DNA of 6,204 nucleotides from Clostridia bacterium (GCA_017616925.1 JAFZXG010000035.1:1-6204), one strand, 5' to 3'; counted from the stretch's first letter, positions 1-6,079 are shown. Notes: a model not told the origin generated them from the letters alone. Translations and numbers: made by a program.

Positions 1-336
1 GTCCGTTTCCAGATTTTTCATCCATTTGGAAAAAACGCCCGCCTTTTTACTCGGTATCGACGCAATGACCACGTTTAAACCGGAATCGTCCACCACGTCC
101 GTGAAGTAGTATTTTCCGTCCCGCGCTTTCATTTTCAGTTGTCTACAAATCGTAGACAACTGAAAATTTTTCGTCTTTAAGGCGTGCCAGTATTTACGCG
201 GTGCGGCACTCTTTGTCAGCGCTTCGACTATATCGACGGCGCAGAACCACCATTTTGACGAATCGTCGTCCCAAACGGCGCGGACGGGGATGTTTTCAAA
301 AAAGCGGATAGAAGTTTTTCGTTCTTTCTTTTCCAT
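1..336 (-). CDS. BRO-N domain protein (phage antirepressor-like), N-terminal 112 residues, cut by window edge
   Basis: The minus frame is open from ATG at 336 to the window edge and encodes 112 residues, so the C-terminus is missing. The pattern fits the BRO-N family: IRFFENIPVRAVWDD (residues 10-24), WWFCAVDIVEALT (29-41), then QLSTICRQLK (59-68), DGKYYFTDVVDD (73-84) and ASIPSKKAGVFSKWM (92-106). Such proteins occur in prophages and bacterial chromosomes as putative DNA-binding antirepressors or damage-related regulators; the biochemical role is mostly unknown. It has its own promoter and no Shine-Dalgarno sequence. It is divided from the glycan genes by a terminator, so it is probably unrelated to them in function. 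Residues 58-68 are encoded by a perfect 16-bp inverted repeat. Family assignment is from recalled consensus and is fairly sure; the function is not. Confidence 0.82.
   Translation of the reverse strand, partial: MEKKERKTSIRFFENIPVRAVWDDDSSKWWFCAVDIVEALTKSAAPRKYWHALKTKNFQLSTICRQLKMKARDGKYYFTDVVDDSGLNVVIASIPSKKAGVFSKWMKNLETD
131..167. repeat. Perfect 16-bp inverted repeat with 5-nt loop inside the BRO coding sequence
   Basis: On the plus strand ATTTTCAGTTGTCTAC (131-146) is followed by AAATC (147-151) and the exact reverse complement GTAGACAACTGAAAAT (152-167). It lies within codons for FQLSTICRQLK of the BRO protein. The mRNA would form a 16-bp hairpin with a 5-nt loop. It has no stop codon in the reading frame and only a short T run, so it does not look like the gene's own terminator. 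An internal operator, an RNA control element or a recombination target are all possible. Confidence 0.9.
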
Positions 337-345
337 ACGGAATTT

Positions 346-374
346 ATTTTACCATAAAATTTTTTACTTTTCAA
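346..374 (-). promoter_or_regulatory. Sigma-A-type promoter of the BRO gene, predicting a leaderless mRNA
   Basis: On the minus strand TTGAAA (374-369) and TAAAAT (351-346) are separated by 17 nt, with TGG directly before the -10 giving an extended -10 (TGn). The expected transcription start is near 339, about three bases before the ATG at 336. The nine bases between the -10 and the ATG contain no Shine-Dalgarno motif. Confidence 0.7.
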
Positions 375-407
375 TAGTATGTCGGGCTTTTTCGGGCGGG
401 CGAAAAT

Positions 408-436
408 AAAAAAAGCGTCGAATAAAATTCGGCGCT
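408..436 (-). terminator. Rho-independent terminator of the glycan operon
   Basis: Starting 22 nt beyond the SGNH stop codon, the minus strand reads AGCGCCGAA (436-428), loop TTTTA, TTCGACGCT (422-414), overlapping a run of seven T (414-408). The 9-bp stem has one C-A mismatch. A T-rich flank at 438-442 could give weak termination in the opposite direction as well. Confidence 0.78.
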
Positions 437-458
437 ATTTTTACCTTTTAAACGCTTT

Positions 459-1556
459 TTACTCGCAGACTATTTCACCGAGTATCTCTTTTATCTTGCC
501 GTAGATCACAGTCGCCATTTTATAAAAGCCCAGATCGTTCGGGTGAATTCCGTCCACGGTACAGTTTTCTCTGTCCGCTTCGCCGTACAAGGTCTTTCCG
601 TCGATAAAGTACACGTTTTTATCCCCTTCGGCAAGCGCCGCCGTGTATGTCCTTTTTATTATTTCCACCCTTTCTTCCGCTTGATTCCTGTTTTCGTCCG
701 TATCGGGATTCGATATAAGTATTATCGGCGTGTCTTTACGCTTTTCCCTGTAAGTCCTGTAAAAAGCGTAATGCGTTTTTTTAAGATATTCGGGATCGGG
801 CGCGTTATAATCGTATCCGCAGACGAACACCGAACAGTCGATCCCCGCAAGATATTCCGCCATCTTCTCTTCCCCGCAGGCAGAACCCGAAAACCCGAGA
901 TTGATAAAGTCGGTATCCGTCCACTTCGATATAAGCGCCGAATAAGAGTTATCCGCCCTGCTTGCGCACGCGCCCTGCGTTATCGACGATCCGTAGTAAA
1001 GCACGGGCTTAAAGGCTTTATACTTCTTACCGTGTCCGACCGTCGCGCCCGAGTCCAGACCTATTATAAGTTCGGTCACGTCGTTGTAATTCGGAAAATA
1101 CAGTATGTAATTCTTTAACTTCCCGTCGTTTACCTTCTTTGTGATAGTGTAACCGTTTTCGGTTACGGTCTGTTTATCGTTGGCGTAGTGATCAGGCATA
1201 AAGGAATAAACGAAAACCGTCCTATCCCCCCTTTCTTCCGAAAGAACGAATCCGCTGCCGCCCATCAGAGACATATGCGGTCTCGACGAAAGCGTCTCGT
1301 ATTTTACCGAAACGCAGATCCTTTCGGAATCGGTCGAAAATCTTATCCTGCCGCCCGCGGTGTTAGAATTAAGACCGTACGTGGCGCGGCTTATCTCTTT
1401 CGCCGCATCCGACGGCATGCGGACGAATCTGCCCGTTTTCTCTTCGTAGAACACGCCGTAAAGATCGAACGGTTCGCAAGGGATACCGTAATACTCAAGC
1501 CCGTCCGTATTATCCGATTTTATATTAAAGTTTTTATCGTATTTCGATGCGTCCAT
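459..1556 (-). CDS. SGNH/GDSL-type esterase with N-terminal GxDLY-like domain
   Basis: A 365-residue protein without signal peptide or membrane segment, so likely cytoplasmic. Residues about 20-170 form a beta-rich N-domain with EPFDLYG (28-34), matching the GxDLY domain found before some SGNH esterases, though with Pro in place of the first Gly. Residues about 183-360 are the SGNH domain: GSSITQG (189-195, nucleophile S191), NLGFSG (219-224), YDYNAP (248-253, oxyanion Asn N251) and DGIHPN (335-340, with D335 and H338 completing the triad). Relatives remove acyl groups, often acetyl, from carbohydrates; that substrate is inference. It is the last gene of the block, 39 nt after the GHL6 stop codon with no promoter seen between, so it is probably co-transcribed. 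The start is supported by GGGGG at 1567-1563, six bases before the ATG, an atypical but usable ribosome site. Confidence 0.9.
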   Translation of the reverse strand: MDASKYDKNFNIKSDNTDGLEYYGIPCEPFDLYGVFYEEKTGRFVRMPSDAAKEISRATYGLNSNTAGGRIRFSTDSERICVSVKYETLSSRPHMSLMGGSGFVLSEERGDRTVFVYSFMPDHYANDKQTVTENGYTITKKVNDGKLKNYILYFPNYNDVTELIIGLDSGATVGHGKKYKAFKPVLYYGSSITQGACASRADNSYSALISKWTDTDFINLGFSGSACGEEKMAEYLAGIDCSVFVCGYDYNAPDPEYLKKTHYAFYRTYREKRKDTPIILISNPDTDENRNQAEERVEIIKRTYTAALAEGDKNVYFIDGKTLYGEADRENCTVDGIHPNDLGFYKMATVIYGKIKEILGEIVCE

Positions 1557-1562
1557 TTTTTA

Positions 1563-1567
1563 CCCCC
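1563..1567 (-). promoter_or_regulatory. Atypical ribosome binding site of the SGNH gene
   Basis: The minus strand has GTGGGGGT six bases before the ATG at 1556. This is a G run rather than the AGGAG-type site of the two upstream genes, so translation may be weaker or depend on coupling to the GHL6 gene 39 nt upstream. Confidence 0.45.
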
Positions 1568-1595
1568 ACGCGCATAGCCGCATATTTTTTCGGAT

Positions 1596-3668
1596 CTATT
1601 CTATGACCACTATCTCGTATTCGTCCACTTTATCGAGATCGAAAGATACGACGCTACCGCTTTGCTTGAGATTTTTAAGTTTACCGCCGCGGATTGCCCT
1701 TAAAGTATATTTATTCTTATCTAAACCGAAACCGCCCAGATCAATTTCAAAGTGCAGATTATCAAGTGACAACACTTTTTCTATCGGGCGTTCCATTTCT
1801 CCGGTCATATTTACGATATGGAAAAGAAACCTGTCTTCCTGTCTCCTTAAAGAAACTTCGTAAAGCCCTTTTTCGTCGCACTTTACGACGGGGTGCGAAA
1901 CGTACTCTATCAAACCTTTTATCGTCTTCCTGTAAGCGTTTACTTTTCTCTTCGCGAGCGTTTCACCAAAAGTCCCACTTAAATAATAGGCTTTGCCTTT
2001 CCCGTATTTACGCTCGGTAAACGCGGGGTATCTTTCTTCGGGCATCACCGAATAGACGCTGTCCATGGGCGGATGTGCCGTCATAAGCACGTTCACGTCT
2101 TTTTCGTACTCTCTCTTCAAATCCAGAAAACACGCGAGATGTTGCGGCGCGTCGACGTAAGATAACGCGGGGTGATTCGCCGCTTTAAACATTATCGATC
2201 CCCAACTGCAAGAGTAAAGCGTCGGTTTCCCCTTAAACCCGAAAACTTCGGAAAGTTTGGATTCGCCCGCGAACACGCCGTATTCGTTATACGACGCCAC
2301 GTCGAAATTCCCGAGTACAGTCCCGCCGTTTTTTACGAATTTCTTTATTCTCTCCGCGTTTTCGTCCGAAAGACAGGCGACCGTCGGCAAAACGAGCGTA
2401 TCGTACTTATCGATTTCGCCGTTTTCAATATTCTTTTCGTCGACTATATCGAAAAGGATATGGCTTCTTTCAAACATGTCGACGAAGGCGAACAGGGCGA
2501 CGCGGTGATCCCCGCGTTCCTTAAATCCGGTATCCTTCGCATCTGTAAAATCGCTGCCGGATACACTCGACGCGTAGTAGTTCGCGGTATTTTCCGACCA
2601 CATAAGCGCTACTTTCGCACAAGACGCGGACGCTTTGAAAAGATCTTTATGATCAAGAATAAATTTATTGTATTCCTCGGCTTTTTTCGCCGCGGGAGTA
2701 TTCATGCCCTTAAATACGTCGTAATGGAAACCGTACCAAACGTTCGCACCGTTCGCGAGCGTGTGTGCGTAAGTTATCGCCGTTTCACCCGCCGTCTTTA
2801 ACTGCAGGGAAACACCGCTGTCGTTGGCGGCGATAAAGTTTACTATCGGTTTTCCGTCCTTTAACGGATCGTCTATCACGGATTCGAGTCGTTTCATAAA
2901 AGCCGAAGTCCGCCAAAGCGAATCGATACCGTAATGGGGTTCGTAAAACCCGCCTTCCGCACCGAGCATATCGACGTAATCGTAAACTTTACGCGTATTG
3001 CTGCCCGTCACGTCGGGACGGAGTGCGGAATTATTTATATACACCGCTATTTCGGGGTTTATACTCTTTATTACCGAATATATCTCTTTCAGGTGTTCGG
3101 TAAGGGTATCGACGCGCATTTCGTTGAATTCGCGGGGCGTCGCTTCGAAGATCGAGTGTCCGTATCTCTTTTTGAAATCCGCCTGACATACTTCGCAGTA
3201 GCACCCGCGGTTTATAGGACCGTCGAAGAATATCCCGTCTATTTTGTGCCTGCAAAGTCCCCTAATATTCTTTATAACGTCTTTATGAAATTCTCCGTGC
3301 GGATTTATACACGCTAAATTGTATATTCCGTATATGTAATCGGGTTTCCCGTCCTTGCCTATCTGCCGATATTTTTCGTTTTCCGCAGACTTCGCGACGC
3401 TTAACCCGTGCGTATTCGTATAGACTATTTTCTTTATACCCGCCTTTTCGGTGTACGCGAGATAATCGTCGAGTTTCGCGCCGTGTTTTTCTTCTTCGTA
3501 ATAAGTCATAAGGTCGTTTTCGGGCGCAAACAGATGCAACAACTGTTCCACGTTGTACCCCGCTTTTGAAACGTATTCGTCGAACGCCGCCTTACTGCCC
3601 TTTTTTACGTGTACCTGTATCGCGCTTATCACGAGCGGCTGCTCGTACCACCAACCTTTCTTTTCCAT
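1596..3668 (-). CDS. Putative glycoside hydrolase, GHL6-like TIM barrel with beta-galactosidase-trimerisation-like domain
   Basis: A 690-residue protein with no signal peptide. Residues about 10-340 look like a TIM barrel of the hypothetical glycosyl hydrolase 6 (GHL6) type: DGIFFDGP (144-151, D149 an acidic catalytic candidate), the Cys cluster CYCEVC (156-161) followed by FKKRYG (165-170), INPEIAVYINN (203-213), and GAEGGFYEP (236-244, E238 a second acidic candidate). Residues about 350-590 resemble the Rossmann-like trimerisation domain of GH42-type enzymes (YDTLVLPTVACLS 422-434, KNGGTVLGNF 446-455, YGKGKAYYLSG 555-565), and 600-690 is a small beta domain. The family has little biochemistry, so the substrate is unknown; a cytoplasmic exo-glycosidase on imported oligosaccharide is an inference from the GH112 and esterase neighbours. 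The ATG has GGAG at 3677-3674, five bases upstream. It has its own promoter besides likely read-through from GH112. The catalytic residues are guesses from motif position. Confidence 0.85.
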   Translation of the reverse strand: MEKKGWWYEQPLVISAIQVHVKKGSKAAFDEYVSKAGYNVEQLLHLFAPENDLMTYYEEEKHGAKLDDYLAYTEKAGIKKIVYTNTHGLSVAKSAENEKYRQIGKDGKPDYIYGIYNLACINPHGEFHKDVIKNIRGLCRHKIDGIFFDGPINRGCYCEVCQADFKKRYGHSIFEATPREFNEMRVDTLTEHLKEIYSVIKSINPEIAVYINNSALRPDVTGSNTRKVYDYVDMLGAEGGFYEPHYGIDSLWRTSAFMKRLESVIDDPLKDGKPIVNFIAANDSGVSLQLKTAGETAITYAHTLANGANVWYGFHYDVFKGMNTPAAKKAEEYNKFILDHKDLFKASASCAKVALMWSENTANYYASSVSGSDFTDAKDTGFKERGDHRVALFAFVDMFERSHILFDIVDEKNIENGEIDKYDTLVLPTVACLSDENAERIKKFVKNGGTVLGNFDVASYNEYGVFAGESKLSEVFGFKGKPTLYSCSWGSIMFKAANHPALSYVDAPQHLACFLDLKREYEKDVNVLMTAHPPMDSVYSVMPEERYPAFTERKYGKGKAYYLSGTFGETLAKRKVNAYRKTIKGLIEYVSHPVVKCDEKGLYEVSLRRQEDRFLFHIVNMTGEMERPIEKVLSLDNLHFEIDLGGFGLDKNKYTLRAIRGGKLKNLKQSGSVVSFDLDKVDEYEIVVIE

Positions 3669-3673
3669 ATCTT

Positions 3674-3677
3674 CTCC
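3674..3677 (-). promoter_or_regulatory. Ribosome binding site of the GHL6-like gene
   Basis: GGAG on the minus strand, within GGCGGAGAAGAT, lies five bases before the ATG at 3668 and supports that start over later in-frame Met codons. Confidence 0.7.
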
Positions 3678-3704
3678 GCCTTATTAACAAAAATGTCCGA
3701 TAGT

Positions 3705-3732
3705 ATTTTATCACCAAATTTCTTTTTTTCAA
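3705..3732 (-). promoter_or_regulatory. Extended -10 promoter for the GHL6-like and SGNH genes
   Basis: In the 89-nt gap after the GH112 stop, the minus strand reads TTGAAA (3732-3727), a 16-nt spacer, then TGATAAAAT with the -10 at 3710-3705, which is an extended -10 (TGn). The transcript start would be near 3698, giving a leader of about 30 nt that contains the ribosome site. A second TTGAAA at 3740-3735 is too far from the -10 to pair with it. No terminator hairpin is visible in the gap, so read-through from GH112 is also expected. Confidence 0.6.
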
Positions 3733-3757
3733 TATTTCAATCCCGTTTAACGTGCCT

Positions 3758-5911
3758 TTACAGCCATTTTACTTCCATCGGCTTCAATAAAACCGATCTT
3801 TTACCGCCGTTTATATCGTAAAAATCGGTAGTAACGTTTTCGCCGGAGTTGTTTACTATCGCGTATCTCTTGCTTTCGGGATAGTAATTACACTCGGTAT
3901 TTATATCGGAAGAATAACAAACGAACAAGTCTTTCCCTGCCGTCCAGCAAAGCGCTTTATATAAAAAACGCGCGTTATCAAAACCGTACGGCAACCCCGT
4001 AATATAAAAACTTCTGCCCTTGCCGTACTCGTTTACCGCCATCTTGACTTCGCCGACGTTGAAATTTCTCTTAAACCTGTCGGAAAATGCTACGTCGAGT
4101 ATCTTTGCACCCTTTAAAGCGTAAATATTCTTTTTGTCTTCGCCGTAGTCGAACTTTTCTATTCCGTCGGTTATTTCGTGTTTTACTTTTTCGATATTAT
4201 ACTTGTCGGCGGAAAGTGTAAATCCTATCTCTTCGTCTACCCCGAGTACGTCCGCAAGTTGAAAATATCTGCCGTTTGCGGAAACCGCGGTAGGCTCTCC
4301 CACACCTATAAAACCGCCGCCGTTATACACGAATTCTCTTATACTCGTCTGCAAGTTTTCGTCAAGCCAGACTTCTCCGCCCGAAAAAGCGGTGTACGCG
4401 TCGCCCGCGTTTATAATAACGTCTATATCCTTCGGTACGCCGTTCTTTACGTCGTCGAAAGATAAAAACTCGACTTCTACGGGAAGTCCCGACAATGCTT
4501 CCGATATACCCTGATACGAATAAATAGACTGATACCAGAGTTCGTGCGCTACCATGTGGCTCATCCAACTCCGCTTTTTACCCCAAGCGTTAAGGATCGC
4601 CGCTTTTAATCTGCAATAGGGTTTACCGTTTCCCAAAGCGTCGTAGATATCTCTGAACTCGTCGGCGATCTCGGCGACTCTTTCAACGAATCTCGGAAAT
4701 TTCGCCGCAAGCGACAGGTATCCCCCGAATCCCATACGGTCAAGCGGTTTTCTCATATGCGCTCTGCGGGCGGTGAGCCAGTTTTTATTTAGTTCTTTGA
4801 CGGCGTTCTCTTCGTTACCGTCGAAAAATGTATCGGGGAAAAAGTAAGGTAAAAATCTGCCTTCATGATACGTAACGTGCGGGATCTCGGAAAGCATACG
4901 CACGGTTACGCCGCCGCCGACGCTGCCCACGACCGCGTCGAGCCCCATATTCCCGAAATAATTGCCGTAAGGCTCGGCACCTATCCAGTCGTCGCCTAAA
5001 AACATCATGGCTTCTTTGCCGTACTTATGGCAGATATCCACGAGTTCCTTTATCGTGCCGCTTACGAAACGTTCGATAAACTCGATATATTTCTTCAACT
5101 TTTCGGTGGGAGTACGGAACATGTTATTATAATGTCCGTTATCCACGAAATCTTCGGCGGTAAGTCTGATCCCCGTTTCGTTGTAGAAATTGTCCACGTG
5201 TATCGGGTTAGCGGTCTGACCGTACCCGAACCACTCGACGAATTTTTCTTTTCCTTTATCGTTAAAAATAAGAGTAAACTGATACAAAAACGTAGTGAAC
5301 CGAACGACATCGGTATCGGGATTTGCTTTGCACCACTCTTCCATGTGCCTTTTTATATATTCTCTCGTATTCGGAAAAGCGGGATCGTACGTAAGTTGCT
5401 TTTCGCAAGTCCACTTGTTCGTTATATAATTGTATATCTGAACGGGATGCCAGGTGATACGCGCAAGGAAAGACACCGTGTATTCGTGGAACTTCTTTAC
5501 GTTTTCTACCGTAACGATACCGCTTTTACCGTCGTACGACCAACCGCCGACTTTTTCCCCTACCGTTCTGTCGTAAACTTCCCATCTGTCGAGATATACG
5601 GGGTCGGGATCGAACTCGTCTTTTAAGAACGACCGCATTATATCTATTTTAACGGTATCGTCCGTCGCCAGAACTCTGTCGGACAATAAAAATATTCTCT
5701 GCGCTTCTTCGGGATGAAGTTTCGCCCACTCGTTATCTCCGCGCACGACGAAATAGGTGTTATATACTTTCCCGAACCGTTTCGGATCGTCGGGAAGGGC
5801 GGTCCCGTCGCAATCACGAACCGCGTCCGCTCCCCATAGTTTTGCGATTTCTTTCGTTTTTTCGCCAAGTTCGTTGTCTGCCGGAATAGTAAATCTGCCG
5901 AATTTCATCAT
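3758..5911 (-). CDS. lnpA: GH112 1,3-beta-galactosyl-N-acetylhexosamine (galacto-N-biose/lacto-N-biose) phosphorylase
   Basis: GH112 enzymes split a beta-galactosyl disaccharide with phosphate into alpha-galactose 1-phosphate and the free sugar, saving one ATP per galactose. The 717-residue length is near the family norm of about 720-750. Residues about 4-430 are the TIM-barrel catalytic domain: GADAVRDCDGT (27-37), ITWHPVQIYNYITNKWT (152-168), VVRFTTFLYQF (202-212), and MFLGDDWIG (303-311), where D307 is probably the general acid. R32 and R204 are candidate phosphate ligands. Residues about 440-660 form the Rossmann-like middle domain (FVYNGGGFIGVGEPTA 527-542) and 665-717 the C-terminal beta domain. 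There is no signal peptide, as expected for a cytoplasmic enzyme. Two adjacent ATGs exist; AAAGGAG lies 4 bases before the first and 7 before the second (5908), so the 716-residue form may be the true one. Some GH112 members instead use galactosyl-beta-1,4-L-rhamnose, and specificity cannot be fixed here. The gene is first in its transcription unit and has a complex promoter region. Confidence 0.94.
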   Translation of the reverse strand: MMKFGRFTIPADNELGEKTKEIAKLWGADAVRDCDGTALPDDPKRFGKVYNTYFVVRGDNEWAKLHPEEAQRIFLLSDRVLATDDTVKIDIMRSFLKDEFDPDPVYLDRWEVYDRTVGEKVGGWSYDGKSGIVTVENVKKFHEYTVSFLARITWHPVQIYNYITNKWTCEKQLTYDPAFPNTREYIKRHMEEWCKANPDTDVVRFTTFLYQFTLIFNDKGKEKFVEWFGYGQTANPIHVDNFYNETGIRLTAEDFVDNGHYNNMFRTPTEKLKKYIEFIERFVSGTIKELVDICHKYGKEAMMFLGDDWIGAEPYGNYFGNMGLDAVVGSVGGGVTVRMLSEIPHVTYHEGRFLPYFFPDTFFDGNEENAVKELNKNWLTARRAHMRKPLDRMGFGGYLSLAAKFPRFVERVAEIADEFRDIYDALGNGKPYCRLKAAILNAWGKKRSWMSHMVAHELWYQSIYSYQGISEALSGLPVEVEFLSFDDVKNGVPKDIDVIINAGDAYTAFSGGEVWLDENLQTSIREFVYNGGGFIGVGEPTAVSANGRYFQLADVLGVDEEIGFTLSADKYNIEKVKHEITDGIEKFDYGEDKKNIYALKGAKILDVAFSDRFKRNFNVGEVKMAVNEYGKGRSFYITGLPYGFDNARFLYKALCWTAGKDLFVCYSSDINTECNYYPESKRYAIVNNSGENVTTDFYDINGGKRSVLLKPMEVKWL

Positions 5912-5915
5912 ATCT

Positions 5916-5922
5916 CTCCTTT
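5916..5922 (-). promoter_or_regulatory. Strong ribosome binding site of the GH112 gene
   Basis: AAAGGAG on the minus strand (5922-5916). Spacing is 4 nt to ATG 5911 and 7 nt to ATG 5908, so it favours the second Met as the start. An almost identical TGAAAGGA occurs 14 bases further upstream (5938-5931), giving a tandem pair of purine-rich sites. Confidence 0.75.
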
Positions 5923-5972
5923 CAAATCGTTCCTTTCATTAAAGTCTATTACGATCCAAAACCCGTTACAAG

Positions 5973-5997
5973 CGTTAACTTAAAATATAAGTTGACG
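5973..5997 (-). promoter_or_regulatory. Leader hairpin / imperfect palindrome upstream of GH112
   Basis: The minus strand reads CGTCAACTTA (5997-5988), TATTT, TAAGTTAACG (5982-5973): 10-bp arms with a single C-A mismatch and a 5-nt loop. It lies about 60 nt before the GH112 start and inside the predicted leader RNA. It has no T tract, so it is not a simple terminator. It could be an RNA stem affecting translation or an operator for a repressor. Confidence 0.5.
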
Positions 5998-6015
5998 TTC
6001 TCTTAAGAATTCCAT
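5980..6015 (-). CDS. Possible 11-residue leader peptide upstream of GH112
   Basis: An ATG at 6015 opens an 11-codon frame (MEFLRERQLIF, TAA at 5982-5980) within the predicted GH112 leader. AGGGG (6026-6022) lies six bases before the ATG. Codons 7-9 and part of 10 form the 5' arm of the leader hairpin, and the 3' arm begins at the stop codon, so ribosome position on this frame would alter folding. No run of codons for one amino acid points to classical attenuation. A frame this short arises easily by chance, so this is tentative. Confidence 0.22.
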   Translation of the reverse strand: MEFLRERQLIF

Positions 6016-6030
6016 GGTCTTCCCCTGCTG

Positions 6031-6075
6031 TAAAATATCGGTATGATTTAATTATACAACTCAACCGATATTTTA
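6031..6075. promoter_or_regulatory. Perfect 12-bp inverted repeat bracketing the GH112 -10 box (candidate operator pair)
   Basis: On the plus strand TAAAATATCGGT (6031-6042) and ACCGATATTTTA (6064-6075) are exact reverse complements 21 nt apart. The centres are 33 bp apart, about three helical turns. The -10 box lies between the arms, one arm overlaps the -35 edge and the other lies just inside the transcribed region. As the start site falls between them, the mRNA contains only one arm, so this is best explained as a DNA site for a dimeric or paired regulator rather than an RNA hairpin. Confidence 0.6.
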
Positions 6076-6079
6076 GCAA
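6051..6079 (-). promoter_or_regulatory. Sigma-A-type promoter of the GH112 gene
   Basis: On the minus strand TTGCTA (6079-6074), a 17-nt spacer and a consensus TATAAT (6056-6051). The expected start site is near 6044, which gives a leader of about 130 nt before the GH112 ATG. An A/T-rich stretch just upstream (around 6090-6118) could act as an UP element, although it is shared with the terminator T tract. Confidence 0.7.

Noticed and set aside
543..1577. Two long plus-strand open frames antisense to the SGNH gene
   Set aside because: They lie wholly or almost wholly over a well-recognised minus-strand gene, are rich in Arg and aromatic residues in the manner of antisense translations, and show no family motif or ribosome site.
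2172..2801. 209-codon plus-strand open frame over the GHL6-like gene
   Set aside because: The antisense translation has no recognisable domain, and the minus frame is clearly coding with conserved motifs.
3695..3712. GATAAAATACTATC near the GHL6 promoter as an operator related to TAAAATATCGGT
   Set aside because: The match needs a 3-nt insertion and largely coincides with the -10 box, so resemblance is likely due to AT-rich composition.
5027..5626. 199-codon plus-strand open frame over the GH112 gene
   Set aside because: It covers the conserved catalytic barrel of GH112 in antisense; its length reflects codon composition rather than a real gene.
6031..6075. The 12-bp inverted repeat as a rho-independent terminator or RNA switch
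   Set aside because: There is no T tract behind it on either strand, the loop would be 21 nt, and the predicted start site lies between the arms, so the GH112 transcript would carry only one arm.
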